64,000 bases of DNA from Coriobacteriia bacterium (lineage in GTDB: Bacteria; Actinomycetota; Coriobacteriia; Coriobacteriales; UMGS124), in assembly GCA_018368455.1 (NCBI GenBank), contig JAGZEG010000007.1, forward strand, positions 1-64,000, written 5' to 3'. Of this stretch, positions 17,989 through 26,738 are shown one piece after another. The stretch's first letter is position 1, and each line of letters opens with the position of its first letter. Both the position numbers and the translations under genes were made by a program. The notes under the pieces are model-generated. The model was not told the origin of the DNA. It did no database searches and worked only from the letters and a program-made list of their open reading frames with translations.

Positions 17989-18522
17989 CTACGCCTCGGA
18001 CAGCGCCACGGTATGCAGAGGCTTGTAGCGGGCGCCGTCGGGTTCGAGGATGCTCTTGAACAGCGTGACGCGCGTCGCCTGTGACGACTCGGGGAACTCT
18101 AGCACGGGCAGGTCACCGTGCGGCAGGCGAACCCGGCGTCCCAGCGTCACGTGCGGGCGAAACGGCTTTTCCTCGAAGGTGACACCGCGGGCGGCCAGGC
18201 ACTCTCTAACGGACGTCGCCAGGCTCACCAGCTCAGGCGCCGTCTCGAGCCCCAGCCACAGTGTCGCGTCACGAGGTCGGCCGAACTTGCCCAGACCCTC
18301 GCTGCGCAGCGGCACGGGTCCTCGGCCGGCGCACGCCTCCTCCAGCGCGCCCACGGCATCGCGAGAGGTAGCCTCGTCGATCTCGCCGAGAAACGCCAGC
18401 GTCACGTGGTAGGTCTCCCGGCGCACAAAACGGCCCTCGCAGCTCAGTGCAAGCCTGCGACCCATGGCTGCGACCTCATCGGCGAAGACATCGGGCAGCT
18501 CCAACGCGATAAACGTTCTCAT
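17989..18522 (-). CDS. thpR: RNA 2',3'-cyclic phosphodiesterase (2H family)
   Basis: A 177-aa member of the 2H phosphoesterase family, annotated as ThpR or 2'-5' RNA ligase. The two catalytic HxT motifs are YHVTLAFLG (about residues 39-47) and FRPHVTLGRRV (about residues 123-133). The N-terminus MRTFIALELP is standard for the family. ATG 18522 follows GGAAGGAG. It opens terminal 2',3'-cyclic phosphates of RNA. It lies 93 bases after acetate kinase on the same strand, with no obvious functional link. Confidence 0.93.
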   Translation of the reverse strand: MRTFIALELPDVFADEVAAMGRRLALSCEGRFVRRETYHVTLAFLGEIDEATSRDAVGALEEACAGRGPVPLRSEGLGKFGRPRDATLWLGLETAPELVSLATSVRECLAARGVTFEEKPFRPHVTLGRRVRLPHGDLPVLEFPESSQATRVTLFKSILEPDGARYKPLHTVALSEA

Positions 18523-18615
18523 GGCGATACTCCTTCCCGCTCGACATGCGAGCCTCGATGAGACCACCCTAGCACGGTTGCGCGACAGAAACCCGCCCCG
18601 TGCGATCCCGCAGCC

Positions 18616-19827
18616 CTATCGCCCGCTTACGAGGGCGTCGGTCTCGCGAGCGATGCGCATCTCCTCGTCGGTCGTCACGACGCAGATCTTGATGGGAGAG
18701 TCGTCGATCGACACGATGCGGTTCGTCCCGATGGCACCCACGACGTTGTTGCGCTCCCTGTCGAGAATCATCCCCATGTGCGCCAGGCCCGCAAAGATGC
18801 GCTCGCGCAGCTCGGCCGAGTTTTCGCCGATGCCAGCCGTCATGACAACGGCGTCCGTGCGCGTCATGAGCGCGTAAAACGACCCGATGGCCTTCTGCAC
18901 CTTGTGAACGTACATGCGGATGGCAAGCTCGGCGTTCTCGTCGCCGGCGTCAGCGGCCTGCAGGACCTCGCGCATATCGCTCGAAAAGCCCGAGATGCCA
19001 AGAATGCCCGACTCCTTGTTGAGGATGCGGTCCATCTCGTCGAAGCTGATGCCGTCACGGCGCATGATATACGTGACGATGGCAGGATCGATCGAGCCGG
19101 AACGCGTGCCCATCATGAGGCCCTCGAGCGGCGTGAAGCCCATCGTCGTGTCGATGGAGACGCCGTGGTTGACCGCAGTGATGCTGCCACCGCTGCCCAG
19201 GTGGCACGTGATGATGCCTAAGTCGTTCAGAGGACGTCCCAGCAGGTTTGCCGCCTGCTGCGCCGCATAGCGATGCGAGGTGCCGTGCGCCCCATAGCGG
19301 CGGATGCGATGCTGCTCGTAGTAGCGCATCGGCAGCGGGTACATGTAGGCCTCGGGCGGCATCGTCTGATGGAACGCCGTGTCGAACACCGCAACCTGCG
19401 GCGTGTCGGGCAGCAAGCGGCGCAGCAGGGCGATGCAGGCGTCGGCAGGCGGGTTGTGCAGGGGCGCGAGGACCTCACAGCGGCGGATCTTCTCGAACGC
19501 CTCGTCATCGATGACCGTAGACGCGGCAAAGTACTCGCCACCGGAGACGATGCGGTTGCCGATGGCCTCGATCTCAGAGATCGACGAGATGGGCGAGGAC
19601 TGCTCGCTGGTCATGATGTCCAGCAATCGTCCGAGCACCTCCTCGACCGCCAGGCCGCCGACCTCGTATTCGAGCTTGCCAGGCACCGGCGGAAACGAGA
19701 CGCGCAGGCGTGCATCGGGCTCGCCGATCTTCTCGGCAAGCGCCTTCATAAGCGAGACCTTGCCATCGGTCTGGATGAGCTGGCATTTGAGGGTGGAGCT
19801 TCCCGCGTTCACCACGAGCACGATCAT
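18616..19827 (-). CDS. ackA: Acetate kinase
   Basis: A 403-aa acetate kinase that makes ATP and acetate from acetyl phosphate. The starting signature VLVVNAGSSTLKCQL binds phosphate; VFDTAFHQTMPPEAYMYPLP, HLGSGGSITAV and TPLEGLMMGTRSGSIDP complete the family signatures. ATG 19827 follows GGGAGGTCC. No phosphotransacetylase gene is adjacent. Instead it is last in a run ogt, glycosylase, ackA (gaps 9 and 54 bases), so it may be read through from repair genes. Confidence 0.96.
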   Translation of the reverse strand: MIVLVVNAGSSTLKCQLIQTDGKVSLMKALAEKIGEPDARLRVSFPPVPGKLEYEVGGLAVEEVLGRLLDIMTSEQSSPISSISEIEAIGNRIVSGGEYFAASTVIDDEAFEKIRRCEVLAPLHNPPADACIALLRRLLPDTPQVAVFDTAFHQTMPPEAYMYPLPMRYYEQHRIRRYGAHGTSHRYAAQQAANLLGRPLNDLGIITCHLGSGGSITAVNHGVSIDTTMGFTPLEGLMMGTRSGSIDPAIVTYIMRRDGISFDEMDRILNKESGILGISGFSSDMREVLQAADAGDENAELAIRMYVHKVQKAIGSFYALMTRTDAVVMTAGIGENSAELRERIFAGLAHMGMILDRERNNVVGAIGTNRIVSIDDSPIKICVVTTDEEMRIARETDALVSGR

Positions 19828-19881
19828 TGAGGACCTCCCTGCGCTTGAGGCAGCCGTTGCAGATACCACGCGCCTCTTCCC

Positions 19882-20550
19882 TCAGCCGGCATTCCCGCGC
19901 ACAGGGGCCTTCTTCTTGGGCGCGGGATCGGTAAGCTCGGGCAGGGCGCCGGCCGCGACGGCCCAGAAATAGAGGCTCGCCGTGGATCCGTAGGGTGACA
20001 ACCGCCGCCGGTAACGCTCGAACAGGGGGCGCGTGATGGCACGATGCCGGTACACCATGCGCATTCCGCGTTGGATGGCCAGGTCGTCAAAGGCGAGGAT
20101 ATCAGGTCTTCCGAGCGAGAACAGCAGGATCATCTCGGCCGTCCAGCGACCCAGGCCCCGCAGCGAACTCAGTGCCGAGATGGCCTCCTCGTCGCCCATC
20201 TCGCCGACTGCGGCAAGATCGAACGAGCCCTCGTCGACGCGCTGCGCGAAGTCGACGATGTACCCGGCCTTGCGGTGCGTCATTCCGCACGCCTGCAGCG
20301 CCTCGGGCCCCGCCCCGAGGATGCGCATCGCATTGACCTCGCCGCCCGTCAGTGCCAGCAGCCGCCCCCACACGGTGGCGAGCGCGGCGTTGGAGATCTG
20401 CTGGGCGACGATGTGGTGGCACACGGCAGCGAACAGGTCGCCGTCCATCTCGCGCTCGACGTGCCCGAGCCGGTCTATGACGGCACCGAGCTTGGCATCC
20501 TTTGAGCGCAGGTAGTCCGTCTCGATCTCACCATACGGGAAGAACGCCAT
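19882..20550 (-). CDS. DNA-3-methyladenine glycosylase (HhH-GPD, AlkA-like)
   Basis: A 222-aa helix-hairpin-helix base-excision glycosylase. The hairpin is LRGLGRWTAEMIL, followed by the catalytic aspartate in LAFDDLAIQRG. The VCHHIVAQQISNAALATVW segment matches AlkA-type enzymes. It lacks the AlkA N-terminal TBP-like domain, so it is the compact form. ATG 20550 follows GGAGGG with short spacing; a TTG one codon earlier is an alternative. It lies 9 bases after ogt, forming an alkylation-repair pair. Confidence 0.9.
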   Translation of the reverse strand: MAFFPYGEIETDYLRSKDAKLGAVIDRLGHVEREMDGDLFAAVCHHIVAQQISNAALATVWGRLLALTGGEVNAMRILGAGPEALQACGMTHRKAGYIVDFAQRVDEGSFDLAAVGEMGDEEAISALSSLRGLGRWTAEMILLFSLGRPDILAFDDLAIQRGMRMVYRHRAITRPLFERYRRRLSPYGSTASLYFWAVAAGALPELTDPAPKKKAPVRGNAG

Positions 20551-20559
20551 CAAACCCTC

Positions 20560-21135
20560 CTAGAGAGCCGTACCGTGCACCGGAGCGAACAGGCCGCGCG
20601 CCGCAAGGTCAACGCCTTCGTGCTCGAGCAGCCACACTTTGTGGGATATGCCACCCGCGTAGCCAGTCAAGCTGCCGGTCGAGCCCACGACGCGATGGCA
20701 CGGGATGATGATCGAGATCGGGTTGTGCCCGACGGCCCCGCCCACCGCCTGGGCCGAGGCACGGCGACCCGTTTCCCTCTCGAGACGGCGCGCAATGTCG
20801 CCGTATGTGAGCAGCTCGCCGCGTGGGATTTCGCACAGGATGCGCCACACACGCTGACGAAAGTCGCTGCCTGCCGGCGCCAGGGGAAGCTCGCCTGGCG
20901 TCGGCCACGCTTCCACGCTCTTCTCTGACGCAAAGTAGCGGTCAAGCCAAGAATGGGTACGCGCGAAAACGGGCAGGTCAGCACGCTCGACCAGCGGCTC
21001 CGCCACCCCACCCAGAAAATACTTCTGGCTCTCGAGGTAGAGGCCCGTCAGCGTAGTGCCGTCACTGGTCAGCGTAATCTCACCGCCCAGCGCCGCACGG
21101 GCCGCTTCGCCCCCATAGCGAGTCGTATACACCAT
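20560..21135 (-). CDS. ogt: Methylated-DNA--protein-cysteine methyltransferase
   Basis: A 191-aa O6-alkylguanine-DNA alkyltransferase. The alkyl acceptor is the cysteine of IIIPCHRVVGSTGSLTGYAG, preceded by the DNA-binding helix-turn-helix (GELLTYGDIARRLER, AQAVGGAVGHNPI). ATG 21135 is preceded by GGAGGTGG at good distance; two earlier in-frame starts are less supported. It is first in the ogt, glycosylase, ackA run. It directly reverses alkyl damage and is consumed in doing so. Confidence 0.95.
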   Translation of the reverse strand: MVYTTRYGGEAARAALGGEITLTSDGTTLTGLYLESQKYFLGGVAEPLVERADLPVFARTHSWLDRYFASEKSVEAWPTPGELPLAPAGSDFRQRVWRILCEIPRGELLTYGDIARRLERETGRRASAQAVGGAVGHNPISIIIPCHRVVGSTGSLTGYAGGISHKVWLLEHEGVDLAARGLFAPVHGTAL

Positions 21136-21246
21136 GCCGATCGCCACCTCCGACCTCGTCAGGTTTCCCATAGAGCGTACACCTGTTCGATAACGAAGAC
21201 TAGGGGGCAATCCGCAAGCGGCCTAGGGAGCGTGTGCTCCGCCGTC

Positions 21247-23916
21247 CTACCACTCGAAGCCAGGCAGCACCGCCTGGTCATCCCCACCCGGAACCTTGGG
21301 GCCCTTTTCGGGCTTGGTCGGCTTCTTTTTGGGTTGCTCGGCGGGATACCCGGTGATGCGCGGCCGGTAGTCCCGCTCGGGGTCGAGCGTCACGAATGCG
21401 TTGAACTTGTCGCCGGTCTTGCGCGAGGTCAGTCCCTTGAGCGTCACCGTCTCCCCCGCCAGCAGCGCCTTGACGTCGGACTTCGAGAGCTTCTTGCCCA
21501 GGTAGTCGCGATAGAGTCTGAAGTCGCAAGAAGCTTGCTCGCCCGCGGCCTCCGCATGCTGGGTGCTGCCCCCACGGTTGCGTTCGCAGAGGTAGGGCAC
21601 GCGCTCGTTGCCGACGTCCATCACGTCGCCGCCGCACTTGGGGCACGTGCCCACCTTGACGCTCTGGTCGGCCGCGATTCGCAGCCTCCAGTTGTGCTCG
21701 GCGTCAAGCTCCACGATCTTGTCGAACCGCTCGCCGTCAGCCCTCGTCAGGCCACGCAGCATGACCGGCTTGCCCGCCAGCAGCTTCTTGGCCTGCGCCG
21801 CCGATATGGACGCCCCCATGAACGAGCGGTGCAAACGAAAGCCGCAGCTCCCGCAGTCACGCCAGCTCACGGAGCCGTCGGGGTTCTCGATGCGCTCGCG
21901 CCTCGTGTTCTCGCACAGGTAGGGCGCCCGCTCGTTGCCGGTGTCGAGCACCTTGCCGCCACACGCAGGGCACGTCCCCACAGGGGCTCCCTTGGGCGGG
22001 GCGGTGCGCAGCGGCTGCGCGAGCTGGTTCGCCACTATGCCGCGCACCATCTGCACGACGCCGGCTACGAACGGGGCGGGATCGGCGTTGTCGCGATACA
22101 CCGAGTTGAGGTCGCGCTCGATGCGCGCCGTGAGCTCGACGCTCTTGAGATCAGGCGCCACCTCGTCCACGAGCGCACGCCCCTCGGGCGTCGACGAGAG
22201 CGTCGAGCCCTTGCGCGCCAGATAGCCACGCTCGACAAGCGAGGCGATAATGCCCGCGCGCGTCGCCGGCGTACCGATGCCGCCCGAGTGCGACGACGAA
22301 TCTTTGATGGCAGCCTTGAGCTCGTCGCCCTCGACGAAGTGGTCCGCGTGCTCCATCGCAGCGAGCAAGGTGGCGTCCGTATAGCGCCGCGGGGGCTTGG
22401 CCGTCGTCTTCTTGACCTCACCACCTGCAACGACGCGCGTGCTCGGCGCCTTAAGGTCCGCCGGTATGCGCGTAGCCGTCGCGTCGTCGGCCCCCTCGGA
22501 CGCGCCCTCTCCGCCCGCAGTTCCGCGCCCCTTCGCGCTGCTCGCCGCCTTACGCAGGCGCTTCCAGCCCGCGTCGACGTCGCTCACCGAGCTCGCGCTG
22601 TACGGCAGACCCTGGCACGTCGCCTTCACGGCCACGCGGTCGAAGATGCGATCGGGAGCGGTGGCCGCGAGCAGCGACTCACACAGCATCCGCGCGACGG
22701 CGGCCTCCTCCTCGGTGAGCGCGGCGAGGCGTGCCGCCGTAAGCTGGCGTGTGGGCAGCAGGGCGCCGTGGCCCTCGACCTTGCTGTCGTCGACGACCTT
22801 CGAGACGTCGTGCGGCATGGAGCGATACGTCCGGGCGACGTCGGCCCCCACGTGTGCCTCGTCGGCCACCGCGTTGATGAGCCCCTCGAGCATCGCGCCG
22901 TCCTCGGCGTTCACGAAGCGAGAGTCCGTACGTGGGTAGGTGGCGAGCTTCTTTTCGTAGAGCGACTGCAGCACGCGGTCGACGGCGTCGGGAGACATGC
23001 CAAGCCGCTCGCTGGCGAGCTTCTGGGCGCCCGTCGTGTTGAGCAGCGTCGGGGCGCCCTCGCGGCCCTGCTTGCGCTCGACCTCGATGATCTCGCACGG
23101 GGCGCCTTGGGCCGCGGCAAGCACCTCCTTGGCCGCCGCGCCGTCAGGACCCGGCTCGCCGGTCACGAAGAAGCCGTCGCCCAGGTCGAGCCGCACGCGG
23201 AAGCTGTCCTTGCTCTTGAACGACGCGATGAGGCGGTCGCGCTCCACGACGAGTGCCAGCGTGGGCGTGCGGACGCGGCCGACGCTTTGCGCCGAACGCA
23301 TGGACGCCGAGTAGAGCCGGCTCGCGTTCATGCCGACGAGCCAGTCCGCCTGCGAGCGCGCAACGGCCGAGCGGAACAGACCGGCGTACTCGGTGTTGGG
23401 CTTGAGTCGCTTGAACGCCTTGGCGAGCGCCGCGTCCTCCAGTGACGAGCACCACAGGCGATCGGCCGGCAGCGTGCAGCCCACGAACTGCAGCACGAGG
23501 TCGGCGATACACTGGCCCTCGCGGTCGGGGTCGCAGGCGTTGATGACGCGAGCGTAGGAGCCGCTGGCCAGCAGGCCCGCGACGACCTGGTACTGCGCGT
23601 CGGCGCCACGCTCGCGCGAGACGGCCCAGCGCCAGCCGTCGGCCGACGGGATGATGGGCAGCGCCGCCGTGCCGCGCTCGCGCCACTCGGGGTGGTCGTC
23701 GTACTCGTCGGGCATGAGCAGGCGCAGCAGGTGGCCCTGGGCCCACGTGACGTCGTAAGCGTCGCCGCCGATCCATGAGCCGTGGTCGGCGCGGCAGCCG
23801 AGGAACGTGGCGATCGTGCGGCCGACGCTGCGCTTCTCCGCGATGACGAGCGTCTTTGTGGGGACGGGAGCCGAACCGTCCGCCGAAGCCCCCTGTCCGC
23901 CAGTGCCCGCCGTCAT
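21247..23916 (-). CDS. topB: Type IA DNA topoisomerase (topoisomerase III-like)
   Basis: An 889-aa type IA topoisomerase. The Toprim domain starts at KTLVIAEKRSVGRTIA and carries the DPDREGQ acidic motif. The catalytic tyrosine is residue 327 in ATYPRTDSRF. Two C-terminal repeats follow, each with a zinc-finger-like CPxCGG...C module then a short LLAGKPVMLRGLT-type segment (the second reads LLAGETVTLKGLT). This is the TopB-type C-terminal architecture often seen in Firmicutes and Actinobacteria. ATG 23916 follows GAGGG; an in-frame ATG at 23994 has no site and adds a low-complexity leader. No conjugation genes are nearby, so it appears to be a chromosomal copy. Confidence 0.92.
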   Translation of the reverse strand: MTAGTGGQGASADGSAPVPTKTLVIAEKRSVGRTIATFLGCRADHGSWIGGDAYDVTWAQGHLLRLLMPDEYDDHPEWRERGTAALPIIPSADGWRWAVSRERGADAQYQVVAGLLASGSYARVINACDPDREGQCIADLVLQFVGCTLPADRLWCSSLEDAALAKAFKRLKPNTEYAGLFRSAVARSQADWLVGMNASRLYSASMRSAQSVGRVRTPTLALVVERDRLIASFKSKDSFRVRLDLGDGFFVTGEPGPDGAAAKEVLAAAQGAPCEIIEVERKQGREGAPTLLNTTGAQKLASERLGMSPDAVDRVLQSLYEKKLATYPRTDSRFVNAEDGAMLEGLINAVADEAHVGADVARTYRSMPHDVSKVVDDSKVEGHGALLPTRQLTAARLAALTEEEAAVARMLCESLLAATAPDRIFDRVAVKATCQGLPYSASSVSDVDAGWKRLRKAASSAKGRGTAGGEGASEGADDATATRIPADLKAPSTRVVAGGEVKKTTAKPPRRYTDATLLAAMEHADHFVEGDELKAAIKDSSSHSGGIGTPATRAGIIASLVERGYLARKGSTLSSTPEGRALVDEVAPDLKSVELTARIERDLNSVYRDNADPAPFVAGVVQMVRGIVANQLAQPLRTAPPKGAPVGTCPACGGKVLDTGNERAPYLCENTRRERIENPDGSVSWRDCGSCGFRLHRSFMGASISAAQAKKLLAGKPVMLRGLTRADGERFDKIVELDAEHNWRLRIAADQSVKVGTCPKCGGDVMDVGNERVPYLCERNRGGSTQHAEAAGEQASCDFRLYRDYLGKKLSKSDVKALLAGETVTLKGLTSRKTGDKFNAFVTLDPERDYRPRITGYPAEQPKKKPTKPEKGPKVPGGDDQAVLPGFEW

Positions 23917-24027
23917 ATCCGTGCCCTCGCCTGCCACAGCCGTGCCGCTCCCCTCGCCATCGAACGTGCCGGATGGACCATCGTACCAGAGCATGCGCGG
24001 CGAGCCCCATCCGGCGAGACAAATCCG

Positions 24028-24151
24028 TCGAATGTGGGCCGATAGGCTTCTCTTTGGAGGAAGGCGACTCCAAAAGCCTCAACAAACCTGCGGTTTTCTG
24101 AGCAAAAACCCTCAACCTGCCGCAAACAGATCCCCGTCAGTCCGCATTCGA
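24028..24151. repeat. 124-bp palindromic element D (paired with element E)
   Basis: The ends are inverted repeats, TCGAATGTGGGCCGAT and GTCAGTCCGCATTCGA. By hand its reverse complement aligns without gaps to element E at 59154-59277, with about 88 of the 122 core positions identical. This includes the blocks AACCTGCGGTTTT and AAAACCCTCA. It lies in the divergent region between the topoisomerase and the thioredoxin lipoprotein. A miniature inverted-repeat element or a conserved structured RNA both fit. Confidence 0.75.
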
Positions 24152-24236
24152 CGCGCTGTCGAGGCAAACCGGGCGTGGACTTCATGCAGCCCCTGGCATC
24201 ATAATCACGTCAACTTCGAGCAAAAGGAGACCCTCC

Positions 24237-25493
24237 ATGGCCAGGACGTCCACGAAGACCCACGCCCACAGGAGTGCCCTCGTCCCGGTGGGACTCGCAG
24301 GCGCCGCGCTGTCGCTTGCGCTGCTGGGCGGTTGCGGCCCCACGGAGCAAGTTCCCGACGCGAGCCAGCCAACGTCCCCGGACGCAAGTACTGCCAGCAC
24401 GCAGGAGGTCGACTCCACCGCGTTCATCCCCGACGCCTCCACCGAGATCGAGCGCTTCGACGAGCAGGGCGATACCGGCGAGAAGGAAAGCGAGTCCACG
24501 TCGGGCACCGCCGTCACGTTCCGCCCCGCCGACACCGGCATCCAGGAACAGCCTGAGCTCAGCTACCCCTACCTCGGCCTCACGGCTAAGCTTCCGCAAA
24601 GCCTCCAGGACGCCATGGCGAGCCGCGACGTCTTTGCGTTCGCCCAGGAAAGCTACACGGACGACTGGACGGCCATCCGCTACGCCCACCTCGTCTTCTG
24701 CGCGCTGACCGACGAGCAGAAGACGCGCGAGGTATCCACCGTCGACCCGGAAGCATGGCGAAGCGAGCTGCGCCGCATCGGCACGCTCGGCGCCTACGAG
24801 AAGGCTTACGAAAGCCAGCTCGACGACCTCACCGGCTGCGATGAGCACACGAAGCTCGGCGAGAGCCCCGACGGCGCGTACGTCTACTACCTCAGCACGA
24901 GCTCACAGGCAAGCCCCGATGAGATTACCCAGCTCACGGGCATCGAGACGACCATCTCCGCCATGCGCGAGCTCGACCCCTCCGACACGCTCACGGCATT
25001 TTCCGTCGGCCGCATCGAGGGCGTCTCCTCTGTCGGCGACTGGACGACGACCGACGTCGAGGGCGCGGCCATCGACTCCCGCGAGCTGTTTGGCAGCGCC
25101 AAGCTCACGCTCGTCAACGTGCTCACGACGTGGTGCCCCTCGTGCGTCGAGGAGATGCCCGAGCTCGAGCAGCTGCGCGCGACCATGGAGCAGAGCGGCG
25201 TCAACGTCGTGGGCGTCGTGCTCGACACCGTCACCGAGAAGGGCAATCTCGACGAGTGGGCAGTCGAACAGGCGCAGAGGCTCAAGCGCGTGAGCGGCGT
25301 GCAGTTCCCGCTGATCGTGCCCGACGCCTCGGAGATGAACGGAAGGCTCACCGGCATCGAGAGCTTCCCCGAGAGCTTCCTCGTCGACAGCGAGGGCAAC
25401 ATCGTCGGGAAGACGTATGCCGGCGCACGCACGTTCGAGGGCTGGAAGCAGGTCATCGAGCAGGAACTCGCCGCCCTTGAGGATCAGGCCTAG
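24237..25493 (+). CDS. Thioredoxin-like (TlpA/ResA-type) lipoprotein
   Basis: A 418-aa exported protein. The signal (ALVPVGLAGAALSLALLGGC) has a lipobox with Cys at about residue 33. An Asp/Thr/Ser-rich linker and a unique 170-aa region follow. The last 145 residues are a TlpA-like thioredoxin fold with active-site WCPSC (in LTTWCPSCVEEMPELEQL), a cis-Pro segment ESFPESFLVD and GNIVGKTYAG. ATG 24237 follows CAAAAGGAGA. It is first of a three-gene set with a CD1871A-type CXXC protein and a polyferredoxin, implying a thiol/disulfide relay outside the membrane fed by reducing power from inside. Its partner proteins are unknown. Confidence 0.9.
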   Translation: MARTSTKTHAHRSALVPVGLAGAALSLALLGGCGPTEQVPDASQPTSPDASTASTQEVDSTAFIPDASTEIERFDEQGDTGEKESESTSGTAVTFRPADTGIQEQPELSYPYLGLTAKLPQSLQDAMASRDVFAFAQESYTDDWTAIRYAHLVFCALTDEQKTREVSTVDPEAWRSELRRIGTLGAYEKAYESQLDDLTGCDEHTKLGESPDGAYVYYLSTSSQASPDEITQLTGIETTISAMRELDPSDTLTAFSVGRIEGVSSVGDWTTTDVEGAAIDSRELFGSAKLTLVNVLTTWCPSCVEEMPELEQLRATMEQSGVNVVGVVLDTVTEKGNLDEWAVEQAQRLKRVSGVQFPLIVPDASEMNGRLTGIESFPESFLVDSEGNIVGKTYAGARTFEGWKQVIEQELAALEDQA

Positions 25494-25503
25494 GGGCGCG
25501 GCG

Positions 25504-25710
25504 ATGAAAGCCGTCGAGCACAACGCGACGCCTCCCGCCGGGCAGCCCGCGCCCAGGGGCATCCACCTGAGAGGCGTGCCCTGGTGGGTCGGGCCGCTCG
25601 TTGCGCTGGCAGGCGTCGCCTGCATGGCCGTCGGCGTCTGGCGCGGAGAGGCCGTCGTCGTGCTGCGCAAGGCTGTCGCCATCTGCCTCGAGTGCATCGG
25701 CATCGGGTAG
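25504..25710 (+). CDS. CD1871A-family CXXC-motif protein
   Basis: A 68-aa protein with one membrane helix (GPLVALAGVACMAVGVWRGE) and a C-terminal CLEC motif in AICLECIGIG, matching the short CD1871A-type CXXC family. ATG 25504 lies 10 bases after the thioredoxin lipoprotein stop, with GGGGCG as a weak ribosome site, so translation may be coupled. The cysteine pair at the end of the helix is placed to exchange electrons across or at the membrane face between the ferredoxin protein and the thioredoxin. No biochemical function is established that I can cite. Confidence 0.85.
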   Translation: MKAVEHNATPPAGQPAPRGIHLRGVPWWVGPLVALAGVACMAVGVWRGEAVVVLRKAVAICLECIGIG

Positions 25711-25815
25711 GCGCGCGACAGAGCCCAAAGCACAGACTGAGCTTGCGGTCCCGGATGCGACTTCGGTCTCCAAGGTTCCCATGCCCCAGCGTTTTCGAAC
25801 GGAGGCAAGCGTCCC

Positions 25816-26736
25816 ATGTGCACCGGATCATTCAAGGACTGCACGTCCTCGCACCGCCCGCGCGGACCCTGGCGCCGGCACGGCATCCAGGCCGCATGGG
25901 CGCTGCTCACGAACAGCTATCTCATCGGATTCGTGCAGGGGAAGATCTACAAGGGCTCGCTCAAGAGCCTCTGCGTGCCCGGTCTCAACTGCTACTCGTG
26001 CCCCGGCGCGCTGGGGTCGTGCCCCATCGGCGCGCTGCAGGCCGTCATCGGCAGCTCTCGATTTCACCTGACGTTCTACGTCGCCGGCTTCCTCATGCTC
26101 GTCGGCGCCCTCGTCGGGCGCTTCGTCTGCGGATACCTCTGCCCGTTCGGCCTCATCCAGGAGCTGCTGCACAAGATCCCGCTGCCCCGCCCTCTGCGCA
26201 AGGTCAGCACGTTCCGCGGCGACCGGCTGCTCCGCAAGCTCAAATACGTCATCCTGGCTGTGTTCGTCATCCTGCTGCCGTTGTTCGCCGTCGACCTGCT
26301 TGGCCAGGGCGCCCCGTGGTTCTGCAAGCTACTCTGCCCCGTCGGCACGCTGGAGGGCGGCATCCCGCTCGTCGCGCTCAACGAGACGCTGCGCGGGGCC
26401 ATCGGATGGCTCTACACGTGGAAAGTCGCGCTGCTTATCGGTATTATCGCGCTCTCGATAATCGTCTATCGACCGTTCTGTAAATACCTCTGTCCACTGG
26501 GCGCCGTGTACTCCGTTTTCAACCCCATCGCCGTGCTGAGGCATCGCGTCGATGCGGATACGTGCACGAGGTGCGGGACCTGTGCGAAAGCATGTCCCAT
26601 GCAGGTCAATCCCGCTCAGACGCCCAACCACCCGGAGTGCGTGCGCTGCGGGGCGTGTGTGGCAGCCTGCCCAAGTGGCGCGCTGGGCACGACAGCCGCC
26701 TGTCGGCACACAGCCAAGAAGCCCGCGCCGATGTAG
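25816..26736 (+). CDS. Membrane 4Fe-4S polyferredoxin (NapH/YccM-like)
   Basis: A 306-aa membrane protein with about five helices. The signature cysteine clusters are NCYSCPGALGSCPIGALQA, FVCGYLCPFG, KLLCPVGTLEG and KYLCPLGAVYS, as in NapH/MauN proteins. Two C-terminal ferredoxin motifs follow (CTRCGTCAKACPMQ and CVRCGACVAACPSG). ATG 25816 follows GGAGGC. It would pass electrons from a cytosolic or quinol donor toward the outside face. With the CD1871A protein and the thioredoxin lipoprotein it forms a likely electron-export module. Confidence 0.92.
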   Translation: MCTGSFKDCTSSHRPRGPWRRHGIQAAWALLTNSYLIGFVQGKIYKGSLKSLCVPGLNCYSCPGALGSCPIGALQAVIGSSRFHLTFYVAGFLMLVGALVGRFVCGYLCPFGLIQELLHKIPLPRPLRKVSTFRGDRLLRKLKYVILAVFVILLPLFAVDLLGQGAPWFCKLLCPVGTLEGGIPLVALNETLRGAIGWLYTWKVALLIGIIALSIIVYRPFCKYLCPLGAVYSVFNPIAVLRHRVDADTCTRCGTCAKACPMQVNPAQTPNHPECVRCGACVAACPSGALGTTAACRHTAKKPAPM

Positions 26737-26738
26737 CC

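Noticed and set aside
20953..23445. An 830-codon plus-strand frame opposite the topoisomerase
   Set aside because: It is antisense to a topoisomerase with complete catalytic motifs; composition is that of a shadow frame.
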